Shown one piece after another: positions 49,876-58,822 of a stretch of DNA of 64,000 nt (the first letter of the stretch is position 1; the number at the start of each line of letters is the position of its first letter). The position numbers and the translations under genes are program-made. Under the pieces are notes generated by a model. That model saw nothing but the letters and a program-made list of their open reading frames with translations, was not told the origin of the DNA and did no database searches. This stretch comes from JAXGYX01 sp040772065 (GTDB lineage: Bacteria > Bacillota > Clostridia > Saccharofermentanales > Fastidiosipilaceae), in contig JAXGYX010000001.1 of the NCBI GenBank assembly GCA_040772065.1, forward strand, positions 2,251,420 through 2,315,419, in the 5' to 3' direction.

Positions 49876-50049
49876 AAACCAATTCGAAACTTAAGAAGCA
49901 GTACTCAGGATAGATTCTGTGACGTAATAATAGATAAAGGCGAGGCTTTCCTAGAGGTAAAGAACTCACGAAAACGAGTGATAAAAATTCCTTGGACAGA
50001 TGTCAAGAATCAAGTACGTATAGCAAAAGAGGAGGAAGCAAAAAAATAA
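49876..50049 (+). pseudogene. Remnant of a small gene
   Basis: A 57-codon open stretch without a usual start reads KPIRNLRSSTQDRFCDVIID and later RVIKIPWTDVKNQVRIAKEE. The second half looks protein-like. An ATG at 49,868 is in another frame and meets a stop after eight codons, so a frameshift near 49,876-49,900 is likely. Function unknown. Confidence 0.35.
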
Positions 50050-50054
50050 ATAAG

Positions 50055-50152
50055 AGCGGAAGCTACCGCAACTTGCCCCGTAAATGACGAGGAGCAGAGA
50101 GCCGGAGTTATCTGATTTAGCCAATAGGCTAGCAGGTGACTCCGGCTTTTTT
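50055..50152 (+). ncRNA. Compact structured RNA or complex terminator
   Basis: A hairpin GCGG/CCGC (around 50,057-50,070) is followed by a nine-base perfect stem, AGCCGGAGT (50100-50108) with ACTCCGGCT (50139-50147). Inside it is a second hairpin, TAGCC AATA GGCTA (50118-50131). Six T follow. The outer stem plus T run makes a good terminator; the nested and upstream helices are more than a terminator needs. No known RNA class is assigned. Confidence 0.5.
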
Positions 50153-50427
50153 ATGCGTGTACGGTCGATACGATGTGTCGATTTTTCTGGAAAATCGTGC
50201 CTTACAGTATCAAGTAGATGTGCTACTAGCCATCAAAACTAGAGAACTTCAACTGAATGTTCACCTCCTGATCAGGGGTGCCCAGAGCGGACAGTTGAAA
50301 CAGAAGAATAAACGTCAACCCACTGGGACGGTTGGCCATTTTGGAGCGAGGTTTCACTCTATGGCCAATGTAACGGGAATGTTCCACGTGGTTCCTCGCT
50401 TCGGATTTGTTCCGAAGGAGGGACACA
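50153..50427 (+). promoter_or_regulatory. Structured leader that can mask the ribosome-binding site of the sigma-like gene
   Basis: The 275 bases before the GTG at 50428 hold three helices: an imperfect CACCTCCTGATCAGGGGTG palindrome (50262-50280), TTGGCCAT with ATGGCCAA, and CCTC-CTTCGGA (50394-50405) with TCCGAAG-GAGG (50411-50421). The last contains the Shine-Dalgarno AAGGAGGG (50415-50422). CACCTCCT at 50262-50269 is complementary to the same site, so two alternative folds are possible. A 103-codon open frame across this region starts in the terminator and is not believed. Confidence 0.5.
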
Positions 50428-51021
50428 GTGGAATTCAAGACAAATAACGACAAGCAACGACAATCACTGGTCATCAACTATGTTGGACCACGTGGAGGCA
50501 AATGCAAATTAAAAATCGAAGGCTTACCGATGGACGAGAACATTCGGAAGCAGCTACTGGATCCGGATTACTGGCCGGAATGGAAGACGGTCTATCTTGC
50601 AGGTTTATATCAAGAGCAGGTGTCGCAGAAGAATGAGGCGAAACACCACCAGTACGAGGTAACGGATAACGTGATGGAATCTTACATGTACAAGGACGCC
50701 TCGGGTAAAGCACACCATATTCAAAACGGCGAGGGTCATGCCAAGTACAGCCTTTCAAGCACAGCACAAGACTTTGAATTAGATCTCGAAAATCGTGAGG
50801 TTCTGGAAATGCTCCTAAGCGAGCTTAATCCTGAGCAGCGAGAGAGAACGATTCTTTTCCATTTGCACGGTTATAGCTATACGGATATCGCTGAGATGCA
50901 GGGCGTCAGTCCCACAGCTGTTCGGAACTCAATCAACCGAGGTTTTGCAGCAATTCGAAAAAAGTATCCGGACCACGTTCAAAAAGGGGATTCCTCCTGC
51001 CTAAAGAGTGGGAAGGAATAA
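50428..51021 (+). CDS. Phage sigma-70 region 4-type regulator
   Basis: About 197 residues. The C-terminal sixty (LLSELNPEQRERTILFHLHG, then YTDIAEMQGVSPTAVRNSIN) form a clear region 4 helix-turn-helix; the rest has no recognised domain. The open frame begins at TTG 50407, but GTG 50428 follows AAGGAGGG at six bases and is preferred. The preceding leader can fold over this site, so translation is probably regulated. It is the first gene of the phage block and may direct early transcription. Confidence 0.75.
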   Translation: MEFKTNNDKQRQSLVINYVGPRGGKCKLKIEGLPMDENIRKQLLDPDYWPEWKTVYLAGLYQEQVSQKNEAKHHQYEVTDNVMESYMYKDASGKAHHIQNGEGHAKYSLSSTAQDFELDLENREVLEMLLSELNPEQRERTILFHLHGYSYTDIAEMQGVSPTAVRNSINRGFAAIRKKYPDHVQKGDSSCLKSGKE

Positions 51022-51053
51022 CCAATACCACCTTCTCGAAGGGAGGTACTGCC

Positions 51054-51134
51054 ATGAGCTACAACAGGCGAAGGTATCGAATGAATAGCCGCCAGAGGCG
51101 GATCACAGCAGACAAAGTCAAATCCAATGAATAG
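51054..51134 (+). CDS. 26-residue arginine-rich peptide
   Basis: A short basic peptide (MSYNRRRYRMNSRQRRITAD then six more residues) with GGGAGG eight bases before the ATG. It lies between the sigma-like gene and the antirepressor, on the same strand. Nearly a third is Arg, suggesting nucleic-acid binding, but no family is recognised. Confidence 0.45.
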   Translation: MSYNRRRYRMNSRQRRITADKVKSNE

Positions 51135-51145
51135 GAGAGTCAACT

Positions 51146-51898
51146 ATGGACAATATGGAAATTTATACGCATGAGCAGTTCGGTGAAATCCGAACCATAG
51201 TAAGAGAAAAAGAGGTCTGGTTTGTTGCAGCGGATATTTGTAACGCACTGGACATCAAGAATACCACAGATGCTATTAAGAGATTAGACGTAGATGAGAA
51301 GTCTAGATTCAATCTAGGGTTATCCGGCGGAGCTACCAACTGCGTTAATGAATACGGACTATATAACCTTATTCTTGCCAGCCGTAAGCCCGAAGCAAGA
51401 AGCTTCAAGCGCTGGATTACACATGAGGTGTTGCCCGATATCCGCCAGCACGGAGTTTACATGACCCCGGCAAAGCTGGAGGAGGTCATTCTCAACCCTG
51501 ACATCATAATCCGTATAGCGACGGAACTGAAGAAGGCGAGGGAAGAGCGGGATGCCCTTTCTATCGAAAACTCGAGCCTTACTGTGCAAAACACCGTTAT
51601 GCAGCCAAAGGCAGATTATTTTGATGAGCTGGTTGATAGAAACCTGTTATCCAATCTTCGTGACACGGCAAAGGCACTCGGTATCGGGCAAAAGGATTAC
51701 ATTTCTTTCTTGCTCGAGGAAGGGTACCTCTACAGAACAAGTAAAGGTCAGCTAAGGCCTTATGCCGATAAGAATGACGGCCTCTTTGAAATCAAGGAAT
51801 GCTACAACAAGAAGACCGACTGGAAGGGTTATCAGACTCTGGTTACACCGAAGGGGCGTGAGACGTTTCGTCTCCTGCTTCAAGGGGGTGTGAGATGA
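51146..51898 (+). CDS. Phage antirepressor (BRO-N plus KilAC)
   Basis: A 250-residue protein with an N-terminal BRO domain (FGEIRTIVREKEVWFVAADI, residues about 11-30, then LYNLILASRKPEARSFKRWI) and a C-terminal KilAC DNA-binding domain (LRDTAKALGIGQKDYISFLL). Such proteins counter prophage repressors during induction. It starts 11 bases after the Arg-rich peptide and overlaps the next gene by four bases (ATGA). A phage repressor gene is not seen nearby, so its target is unknown. Confidence 0.9.
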   Translation: MDNMEIYTHEQFGEIRTIVREKEVWFVAADICNALDIKNTTDAIKRLDVDEKSRFNLGLSGGATNCVNEYGLYNLILASRKPEARSFKRWITHEVLPDIRQHGVYMTPAKLEEVILNPDIIIRIATELKKAREERDALSIENSSLTVQNTVMQPKADYFDELVDRNLLSNLRDTAKALGIGQKDYISFLLEEGYLYRTSKGQLRPYADKNDGLFEIKECYNKKTDWKGYQTLVTPKGRETFRLLLQGGVR

Positions 51899-52194
51899 GC
51901 CGCATCAAACTCCTTAAAGATGTAGTAGACGACTTACAAGCCCTGGTAAATAGCCTCGGTACGCTGGCGACAGCTATTGAAAGCGGAGAACAGCAGGAAC
52001 CTGTATCAGCAGAGGCGGAAGCTCCTGCTCTCACCTTATCTGATGTTAGAGCCGTGCTGGCAGGGAAGTCACAAGCCGGATTCACGAAAGAGATAAAAGC
52101 ACTCATCAGCAAATACGGTGCCGAGAAATTATCTGACGTGGACTCTGAACTTTATGAAGCCTTGCTACAGGAAGTGGAGGGACTTAGCGAATGA
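51895..52194 (+). CDS. Small phage protein, Lin1244-type/rrp5-annotated family
   Basis: A 99-residue acidic protein (LSDVRAVLAGKSQAGFTKEI in the middle). Short proteins like this precede DUF2800 genes in many Gram-positive phages and are often mislabelled as rRNA biogenesis proteins. It has an N-terminal coiled-coil-like stretch, an Ala/Glu-rich linker and a C-terminal helical domain. It overlaps both neighbours by four bases, so it is translationally coupled with the replication operon. Function unknown. Confidence 0.7.
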   Translation: MSRIKLLKDVVDDLQALVNSLGTLATAIESGEQQEPVSAEAEAPALTLSDVRAVLAGKSQAGFTKEIKALISKYGAEKLSDVDSELYEALLQEVEGLSE

Positions 52195-53324
52195 CTAATC
52201 ATGCTCTACTATCCGCTTCCTCATCAGACAGGTGGTTAAACTGCCCGCCCTCGGCAAGGCTGAACGCCGGCCCTGAAAGCACAGTCTCGACCTATGCCCT
52301 AGAGGGAACGGAAGCCCATCAGCTTTGTGAGAGCCTGCTTAAAGAAGCCCTCGGGATAAAAGCCGAGGACCCAAGACCCGGTCTCACCATGTACTCCGAA
52401 GAAATGGAACGTGCGGCCACGACTTATGTGGAACACGTCATGGAGTGCCTTGAGGGGGCAAAGCTCACGACCTCGGACCCGATGGTATTCATTGAACAGC
52501 GTTTGGATTTTTCAGAGTACGTACCACAGGGCTTTGGTACAGCGGACTGCATCGTCATAGCGGATAAGTGCCTGTCACTTTTTGATTTCAAGTACGGGAC
52601 CGGGATCCTGGTCGATGCGGAGAAAAACTCACAGCTTATGCTCTACGGCCTTGCTGCCACTTTGCTCTTTGATGTGATTTATGACTTTGACGAAGTCCAA
52701 ATGACCATCATTCAGCCAAGACGAGACAACATCAGCACCTACAGCATCAGTAAGGATGAACTTATCCACTGGGCTGAGGAAACGGTCCGCCCAATTGCCA
52801 AGCTTGCCTTTGAAGGCAAGGGAGATTTTAAGGCAGGGAAGCACTGTCAGTTCTGTTCTGTGAAGGCGACCTGCCGGGAACGTGCGGAAGCAAATCTGGC
52901 TCTTGCCCAGTACGAATTTCGTGAAGCCGAGCTCCTTAGCGATGAAGAGGTAGCCGATGTCCTAGACAAAGCGGACGACCTTATTTCATGGGCGAAGGAC
53001 GTAAAAGAATACGCCCTATCTGCCGCTCTCTCAGGTAAAGAGTTCCCGGGCTACAAGTTGGTAGAAGGCAGGTCGAACCGTAAGTACACAGACGAGGAAG
53101 CTGTCGCAGAGACCGTTTCCGAAGCAGGCTACGAACCCTACGAGAAGAAGATTCTAGGCATCACTGCCATGACTAATCTCCTCGGACGAAGACAATTCAA
53201 TGAACTTATAGGTCATCTGGTGATGAAACCGGAGGGTAAACCGACGCTCGTACCGGTGAGCGACAAAAGACCGGCGATGACAACGATTTTTGACGATTTT
53301 AAGGAGGAATCTATCCATGACTAA
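52191..53324 (+). CDS. DUF2800 protein, Cas4/PD-(D/E)xK-type nuclease
   Basis: A 377-residue protein of the phage DUF2800 family, related to RecB/Cas4-like nucleases. The GTEAHQLCE motif (about residues 42-50) and IVIADKCLSLFDFKYGTG (acidic and Lys active-site residues) are visible, and a C-terminal cysteine set, HCQFCSVKATC, may hold an iron-sulphur cluster together with a further cysteine. It works beside the DUF2815 protein and DNA polymerase, probably in phage recombination or replication. Overlaps both neighbours. Confidence 0.85.
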   Translation: MTNHALLSASSSDRWLNCPPSARLNAGPESTVSTYALEGTEAHQLCESLLKEALGIKAEDPRPGLTMYSEEMERAATTYVEHVMECLEGAKLTTSDPMVFIEQRLDFSEYVPQGFGTADCIVIADKCLSLFDFKYGTGILVDAEKNSQLMLYGLAATLLFDVIYDFDEVQMTIIQPRRDNISTYSISKDELIHWAEETVRPIAKLAFEGKGDFKAGKHCQFCSVKATCRERAEANLALAQYEFREAELLSDEEVADVLDKADDLISWAKDVKEYALSAALSGKEFPGYKLVEGRSNRKYTDEEAVAETVSEAGYEPYEKKILGITAMTNLLGRRQFNELIGHLVMKPEGKPTLVPVSDKRPAMTTIFDDFKEESIHD

Positions 53325-53880
53325 GAACCCAATGAAAGTTATCACAGGCAAAGACACACGCTGGAGTTATTGCAACGTCTGGGAGCCTAAATCTATTAAT
53401 GGTGGTACACCTAAGTATTCTGTCTCGCTCATCATTCCAAAGAGTGATACCAAGACCATTGACGCAATCAAGAAAGCGATTGAAGCTGCCTACAAGGAAG
53501 GCGAGGCCAAGCTGAAAGGAAGCAGCCGATCTGTTCCCGCACTGGAAGCCATCAAGACACCGCTTCGTGACGGTGATCTTGAACGGCCCGATGATGAAGC
53601 TTACAAAAACAGCTACTTCCTCAATGCAAACTCGACCACGCCTCCCGGTATTGTGGATGCAAACGTTCAGCCTATTCTCACTCGCTCGGAAGTCTATAGC
53701 GGCGTGTACGGAAGAGCCTCCATTAACTTCTACGCTTTTAACTCAAACGGTAACCGGGGAATAGCTGTAGGTCTCAACAACTTGCAGAAAATCCGAGACG
53801 GAGAACCCTTAGGAAGCCGCGCTACTGCCGAGTCCGACTTCGCTGATTTTGCAGAAGACGATGACGACTTTTTAAGCTAA
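53317..53880 (+). CDS. DUF2815 protein, phage single-strand-DNA-binding protein
   Basis: About 187 residues. The start is ATG 53317 after AAGGAGG, eight bases inside the DUF2800 gene; the longer frame from 53290 is rejected. Residues near the N-terminus (VITGKDTRWSYCNVWEPK) and the acidic C-terminal tail ending DDDFLS match the DUF2815 family, which behaves like an SSB with an acidic tail. Its partners are the adjacent nuclease and polymerase. Confidence 0.85.
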   Translation: MTKNPMKVITGKDTRWSYCNVWEPKSINGGTPKYSVSLIIPKSDTKTIDAIKKAIEAAYKEGEAKLKGSSRSVPALEAIKTPLRDGDLERPDDEAYKNSYFLNANSTTPPGIVDANVQPILTRSEVYSGVYGRASINFYAFNSNGNRGIAVGLNNLQKIRDGEPLGSRATAESDFADFAEDDDDFLS

Positions 53881-53893
53881 TGGGAGACCGCCT

Positions 53894-54046
53894 ATGACAG
53901 CTTTAGTCTGGCACTATGTTGTGCACATCATAGCTTTTCTTTTGGCCATTATCCTGACCCTCGGTCTCATCTCGATTCCGATAACTCTATTCATTGAGTT
54001 AGTCGAATTTGTTCGGCACGAGAAGCGAAAAACAAGGAAACGCTAG
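53894..54046 (+). CDS. 50-residue single-pass membrane protein
   Basis: A small protein with a long hydrophobic segment (VVHIIAFLLAIILTLGLISI, residues about 9-28, extending to residue 35) and a highly basic tail (RHEKRKTRKR). It starts 13 bases after the DUF2815 stop with GGGAG upstream. Type and function are unknown; position in the replication operon is the only clue. Confidence 0.55.
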   Translation: MTALVWHYVVHIIAFLLAIILTLGLISIPITLFIELVEFVRHEKRKTRKR

Positions 54047-54100
54047 TTGGCCTTACGGGCGGTGGAGGAATCTACCGCCCTACTTTTATAGGAGCGATGC

Positions 54101-56086
54101 ATGAAAAATATACTATTAGATATTGAGACATTTTCCTCAGCGGATTTGCGAAAGACGGGCGTTTACCGCTACGTGGAGGCTGAGGATTTTGAGATCCTCT
54201 TACTGTCTTACTCTATTGACGGAGGAGCGATTCAGACAATTGACCTAGCCGCGGGCGAGAAGATTCCAGACGACATCATCCAAGCCTTCCTCTCCGATGA
54301 GGTTATCAAGTGGGCCTTTAACGCCCAGTTTGAACGTGTCTGTATCTCTGAGTGGCTGCAGCGAAACGGCTATGATTTAGAACGCCCCGTTTGCTTTGGT
54401 GAGGAACGAGAATTCTTACGCTATCTTGATCCTGTTTCGTGGCGGTGCGACATGGTCTGGTCTGCCTATTTGGGATTGCCGCTTTCCTTAGATCAAGTCG
54501 GCAGTGTCCTGAACCTCGACAAGAAGAAACTAAAAGATGGCAAAGACCTCATACGCTATTTCTCCGTTCCCTGTAAACCTACCATATCCAATAAGCAGCG
54601 AACGAGAAATCTCCCGCGCCACGATTCTGAGAAATGGGCAGAGTTCAAAGCCTACAACAAGCGAGACGTTGAGACAGAGATGCTGATTCACGAAAAGCTT
54701 TCACGCTTTCCGGTGCCGGAGTCTGAGTGGGAACTCTACGTCCGTGACCAGCAGATCAATGACCTCGGGATCCTCATCGACAGGGAACTCGCAGAAAACG
54801 CCATTCGGATGAACGGTTCGGTGCGTCAAGAGTATCTTGAGAGATTGAAAAACATCACCGATCTTGAAAATCCCAACTCGGTGGCTCAGCTAAAAAAATG
54901 GCTCGCATTAAAGGACATTAATACTGATTCCCTTGATAAAAAGGCCGTGAGGGAACTTCTCCAGGATGCTACGGGAGATGTTAAAGAAGTCCTCGAAACG
55001 AGGCAAGAACTCTCCAAGTCCAGCATCAAGAAATATGAGGCGATGCGAGACTGTGTCTGTAAGGACGGCAGGGCAAGAGGGCTTTTACAATTCTACGGTG
55101 CAAATCGGACCGGTCGCTTCTCCGGCAGATTAATCCAGGTGCAAAATCTCCCGAGAAATAATATGGAAGATTTAGAACTGGCACGAACGCTTGTAAAGAA
55201 AAATGACCTTAGCACCCTAGAGCTTCTTTTTGATTCTGTTCCGCAGGTTTTATCAGAGCTAATCCGGACTGCCTTTATTCCCAAAGAGGGGCGTGTCTTT
55301 TTAGTGGCCGACTACTCAGCCATTGAGGCGAGGGTGCTGGCCTGGCTTGCCGGAGAAAGGTGGCGTGTCAACCTCTTTCAAAAGGGCGGCGACATCTACT
55401 GCCAATCGGCAAGCGAGATGTTTGGAGTGCCCGTTGAAAAGAACGGTATAAATAGCCACTTAAGGCAAAAAGGTAAGATCGCAGAACTGGCCTGTGGCTA
55501 TGGCGGCTCGGTCGGAGCACTTAAATCAATGGGTGCTCTGGAAATGGGACTTTTGGAAGAAGAACTCCCGGGGCTTGTTGATTCGTGGCGCATGTCTAAC
55601 ACTCAAATCACTAAGCTTTGGCGTGATGTGGATACGGCAGCGATGACAACGGTTAGAGAAAGACGAAAGACAAAGGTCAAAAATATCAGCTTCGAGTATA
55701 AGAGCGGCATGCTGATGCTTACCTTGCCTTCCAAGCGCCAGCTCTTTTATGTGAAGCCCCGCATCGCTGAAAACCGCTTCGGTGGTGAATCGATCAGCTA
55801 CATGGGTGTCGGTACGGGAAGACGCTGGGAGCGGCTTGAAACCTACGGGGCAAAGCTTGTAGAAAATATTGTTCAGGCTATCTCCCGTGACATCTTATGC
55901 TCGGCTCTCATGACCTTTAAATATTCCGACATCGTCATGCACGTTCATGACGAAATTGTGATTGAGGCAGATCCTCGGATGTCGGTTGAGGCGGTCTGCA
56001 AACAAATGAGCAGAACGCCTGAATGGGCTGACGGCTTGCTACTTGATGCGGACGGGTTCACCTGTGATTTTTATCAGAAAGATTAG
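54101..56086 (+). CDS. Phage family A DNA polymerase
   Basis: A 661-residue replicative polymerase. An N-terminal 3'-5' exonuclease-like domain (LLDIETFSSADLRKTGVYRY) is followed by the polymerase with motif A VADYSAIEARVLAWL (near 402), the finger helix KIAELACGYGGSVG, and motif C MHVHDEIVIEAD (near 612). All catalytic acids appear present. AGGAG precedes the ATG. It probably copies the phage genome together with the primase-helicase downstream. Confidence 0.93.
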   Translation: MKNILLDIETFSSADLRKTGVYRYVEAEDFEILLLSYSIDGGAIQTIDLAAGEKIPDDIIQAFLSDEVIKWAFNAQFERVCISEWLQRNGYDLERPVCFGEEREFLRYLDPVSWRCDMVWSAYLGLPLSLDQVGSVLNLDKKKLKDGKDLIRYFSVPCKPTISNKQRTRNLPRHDSEKWAEFKAYNKRDVETEMLIHEKLSRFPVPESEWELYVRDQQINDLGILIDRELAENAIRMNGSVRQEYLERLKNITDLENPNSVAQLKKWLALKDINTDSLDKKAVRELLQDATGDVKEVLETRQELSKSSIKKYEAMRDCVCKDGRARGLLQFYGANRTGRFSGRLIQVQNLPRNNMEDLELARTLVKKNDLSTLELLFDSVPQVLSELIRTAFIPKEGRVFLVADYSAIEARVLAWLAGERWRVNLFQKGGDIYCQSASEMFGVPVEKNGINSHLRQKGKIAELACGYGGSVGALKSMGALEMGLLEEELPGLVDSWRMSNTQITKLWRDVDTAAMTTVRERRKTKVKNISFEYKSGMLMLTLPSKRQLFYVKPRIAENRFGGESISYMGVGTGRRWERLETYGAKLVENIVQAISRDILCSALMTFKYSDIVMHVHDEIVIEADPRMSVEAVCKQMSRTPEWADGLLLDADGFTCDFYQKD

Positions 56087-56154
56087 GCCCGTTCAAAACT
56101 CCATATTTTCCTGCCTAGAAAGTGAGACACCAGATTTTCACAAAGGAGGAAAAT

Positions 56155-56457
56155 ATGAAAGTTTTTGTTTGCTCGCCTTATCGAGGCGACATAGAAAGAA
56201 ACACGAAACGAGCAAGGGCGTATGTAGAAACCGTCATCACGCAAGGGCATACCCCTTTTGCTCCACATCTTCTTTATACCCAGATTTTAGATGAAGAAAC
56301 GGACAGGAAACTTGGCATGGAACTAGGGCTCGACATGCTCACGGCAATGGATGAGCTCTGGGTCTTTGGCGAACGTGTCACGGACGGTATGAGGCAGGAG
56401 ATCAACAGTGCCATTAGTCAGGGGATTCCGGTCAGGTATGTGGGGGAGTTGAAATGA
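56155..56457 (+). CDS. DUF4406/nucleoside-deoxyribosyltransferase-like protein
   Basis: A 100-residue Rossmann-like protein (MKVFVCSPYRGDIERNTKRA, then HTPFAPHLLYTQILDE and DELWVFGERVTDGM). These motifs match the small phage family related to nucleoside 2-deoxyribosyltransferases (DUF4406 or DUF7768). ATG 56155 after AAAGGAGG is the start; the frame from 56122 is rejected. It overlaps the primase gene by four bases. Substrate unknown. Confidence 0.8.
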   Translation: MKVFVCSPYRGDIERNTKRARAYVETVITQGHTPFAPHLLYTQILDEETDRKLGMELGLDMLTAMDELWVFGERVTDGMRQEINSAISQGIPVRYVGELK

Positions 56458-58697
56458 AACTAACAATTTTTACAGCGAACTGTGCAGGGAACGCCTCAAA
56501 CCCTTATTACTCGAACCGAGTGGAGGCTCTGGACGAGGACAGCTTTAAGGCGGCGGTCTCTTTAGATCATGTGGCAGCTGAGTTTAAGGGGGCTTATCGA
56601 AGTAATACGAACTTTATCCAAGCTGATCACATTAGCATGGACGTGGACAACGAGCTCAGTGATGAGCCGGAGGATTGGATCACGCCGGAGGATATCTTGT
56701 CTATCTTTGACGGGGTGTCGCTTGCTATCTCGACCAGCAGGAGTCACATGAAGACAAAAGGATCGAAGTCGGCAAGGCCAAGGTTTCATGTCTATTTTCC
56801 GATACCGCTTGCCACCGATGCAGACCAGGTACGGGAGCTAAAGGAGCTTCTCGCTGATAGCTTTTCTTTCTTTGATAAACACGCCCTTGATGCGGCGAGG
56901 TTTATGTACGGGAACGCTGCGACAACAGTTTATTGGAAGGAAGGAACTGAGCTCATCACCGACTTTCTCCATGATGCTTTTGCCGAGTGGGACGAGCAGC
57001 AAGATGAGATCCCGGAAGGGTCTAGGAACCAAACCATGTCTCGCTATGCCGGGCGGCTTGTTGTTCGTCTAGGTGGTACCGAGGAAGCCTATGAGATGTT
57101 TTCAAAAAAGGCAGAACTTTGTAATCCGCCACTTCCGGAGGAAGAACTGGACAGTATCTGGCAGAGCGCCCTTCGCTTTGGTAGGCGTGTTTCAGAGCAG
57201 GAAGGCTATGTGCCGCCCGATGAATATGGGCAGAGTTTTATGCTCAGACCCCCGGACTACTCGGATATCGGTCAGGCTAAGATGCTGGTTCAAGAATACG
57301 GCGAGGAACTGGTCTATACCTCGGCCACGGACTATTTACGCTATGACGGTGTCCGCTGGGTGGAATCAAAACAGCGAGCAGTCGGTGCAATGGAGGAGTT
57401 CTTAGATAAGCAACTGGCCGATGCCATAAAGGAGCTGGAACAAGCTACGGAAGCTTTAAAGAAGGCGGGCGTTCCGGAAGAAGCGATTCGTGCCGGTGGA
57501 AGGACTCTTGAAAAAGAAACTACACCGGCAACAAAACCACTTTACCTAAGATTTTTAGCGGCCAAAGCCTACCACACTTTTGTGATGAAAAGGCGTGATA
57601 TGAAATATGTGACCTCTGCTTTACAGGCGGCCAAGCCGATGCTAGAGGCGGACTATGAAGATCTCGACAGCGACCCGTATCTTCTTAATTGCCCGGATGG
57701 CACTTACGATTTAAGGCTGGGTATGGGAGGGAAGCGTGACCATGCTGCCTTAGACCTAATCACGAAGGTCACGGCTGTGGCTCCGGGCGATACAGGGCGA
57801 GAACTCTGGCTTGATTCTTTAGAGAAAACCTTTAAAGGCGATTCTGAGCTGATTAATTACGTCCAGATGATTGCCGGGCTTGCCGCTATAGGTCAGGTGC
57901 AGCTTGAAGCCCTCATCATTTCCTACGGCGAGGGATCAAACGGTAAGTCGACCTTTTGGAATACGATCGCAGGAGTTCTTGGAAGTTATAGTGGCACGAT
58001 CTCGGCCGACACCTTAACGGCAAATGTCCGGCGTAACGTAAAACCGGAATTAGCCGAGGCAAAGGGCAAGCGGCTACTTATTGCAGCTGAGCTTGATGAG
58101 GGTATGCGGCTTTCTACCTCGGTCGTCAAACAGCTTTGTTCCACTGACCGCATTAAGGGTGAAAAGAAGTACAAAGACCCGGCTGACTTTATCCCGACCC
58201 ATACGCTGGTCCTTTATACAAACCACCTGCCAAAGGTCGGAGCGATGGACTCCGGTATCTGGCGAAGGCTTATCGTCATCCCGTTCCTTGCCAAGATTGA
58301 AGGGAAGAACGACATCAAGAATTATGGCCAGTATCTTTTGGACGAGGCAGCACCCTTTGTCTTGCAATGGGTGATCGAGGGAGCAAAAAAGGCGATCAAC
58401 CTTGAGTTCAAGTTTCCTATGCCTTCTTGTGTGGAAGATGCCATCAACAGCTACCGGTCAGACAACGACTGGCTCACTCACTTTTTAGATGAGTGCTGCG
58501 AGATAGGAGATGGTCTTCATGAACAGTCCGGAAAGCTTTATGAGACATACCGGGATTACTGTGCGAGAAAGGGCGAGTTCACGAGGAGTGCGAATGAGTT
58601 CACATCGGCTTTGGAGCAGCGTGGCTTTGGCAGAGTAAGGCGTAAAAACGGTCGTTTCATAACGGGCTTGAAACTATTAATTGAGGACTTTATTTGA
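56454..58697 (+). CDS. Phage primase-helicase (PrimPol-like plus D5/P4-type ATPase)
   Basis: A 747-residue initiator. The N-terminal part (SMDVDNELSDEP, STSRSH, RPRFHVYFP) reads as an archaeo-eukaryotic primase-like domain. The middle has a D5_N region, and the C-terminal ATPase has Walker A SYGEGSNGKSTFWN (near 490-501) and the sensor region HTLVLYTNHLPKV. This type recognises its own origin through iterons; two inverted iteron clusters lie directly downstream (58,703 and 59,084). The gene stops five bases before the first cluster. Confidence 0.88.
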   Translation: MKLTIFTANCAGNASNPYYSNRVEALDEDSFKAAVSLDHVAAEFKGAYRSNTNFIQADHISMDVDNELSDEPEDWITPEDILSIFDGVSLAISTSRSHMKTKGSKSARPRFHVYFPIPLATDADQVRELKELLADSFSFFDKHALDAARFMYGNAATTVYWKEGTELITDFLHDAFAEWDEQQDEIPEGSRNQTMSRYAGRLVVRLGGTEEAYEMFSKKAELCNPPLPEEELDSIWQSALRFGRRVSEQEGYVPPDEYGQSFMLRPPDYSDIGQAKMLVQEYGEELVYTSATDYLRYDGVRWVESKQRAVGAMEEFLDKQLADAIKELEQATEALKKAGVPEEAIRAGGRTLEKETTPATKPLYLRFLAAKAYHTFVMKRRDMKYVTSALQAAKPMLEADYEDLDSDPYLLNCPDGTYDLRLGMGGKRDHAALDLITKVTAVAPGDTGRELWLDSLEKTFKGDSELINYVQMIAGLAAIGQVQLEALIISYGEGSNGKSTFWNTIAGVLGSYSGTISADTLTANVRRNVKPELAEAKGKRLLIAAELDEGMRLSTSVVKQLCSTDRIKGEKKYKDPADFIPTHTLVLYTNHLPKVGAMDSGIWRRLIVIPFLAKIEGKNDIKNYGQYLLDEAAPFVLQWVIEGAKKAINLEFKFPMPSCVEDAINSYRSDNDWLTHFLDECCEIGDGLHEQSGKLYETYRDYCARKGEFTRSANEFTSALEQRGFGRVRRKNGRFITGLKLLIEDFI

Positions 58698-58702
58698 GAG
58701 AG

Positions 58703-58807
58703 GGTGACGCCTGATGACGCCTGCTACATTAGTTCCCTTTAGGGCTGAAAATTCTGAATTTTTTCCTCTAAGAGAAAGTCTTGTAATAGCCGTCATCGCC
58801 TGTCACC
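58703..58807. repeat. Inverted iteron cluster 1 (phage origin candidate)
   Basis: GGTGAC-gcct-GATGACG (58703-58719) is mirrored by CGTCATC-gcct-GTCACC (58791-58807). Between them lie CCCTTTAGGG (58735-58744) and an AT-rich stretch (GAAAATTCTGAATTTTTT). The same plan occurs again at 59,084. It sits directly after the primase-helicase gene, as origin iterons often do. Confidence 0.7.
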
Positions 58808-58822
58808 CATAAGGAGGAAGAC

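Noticed and set aside
50136..50447. 103-codon open frame at the start of the prophage block
   Set aside because: It begins inside a terminator, has no ribosome-binding site, overlaps a structured leader and has no recognisable domain.
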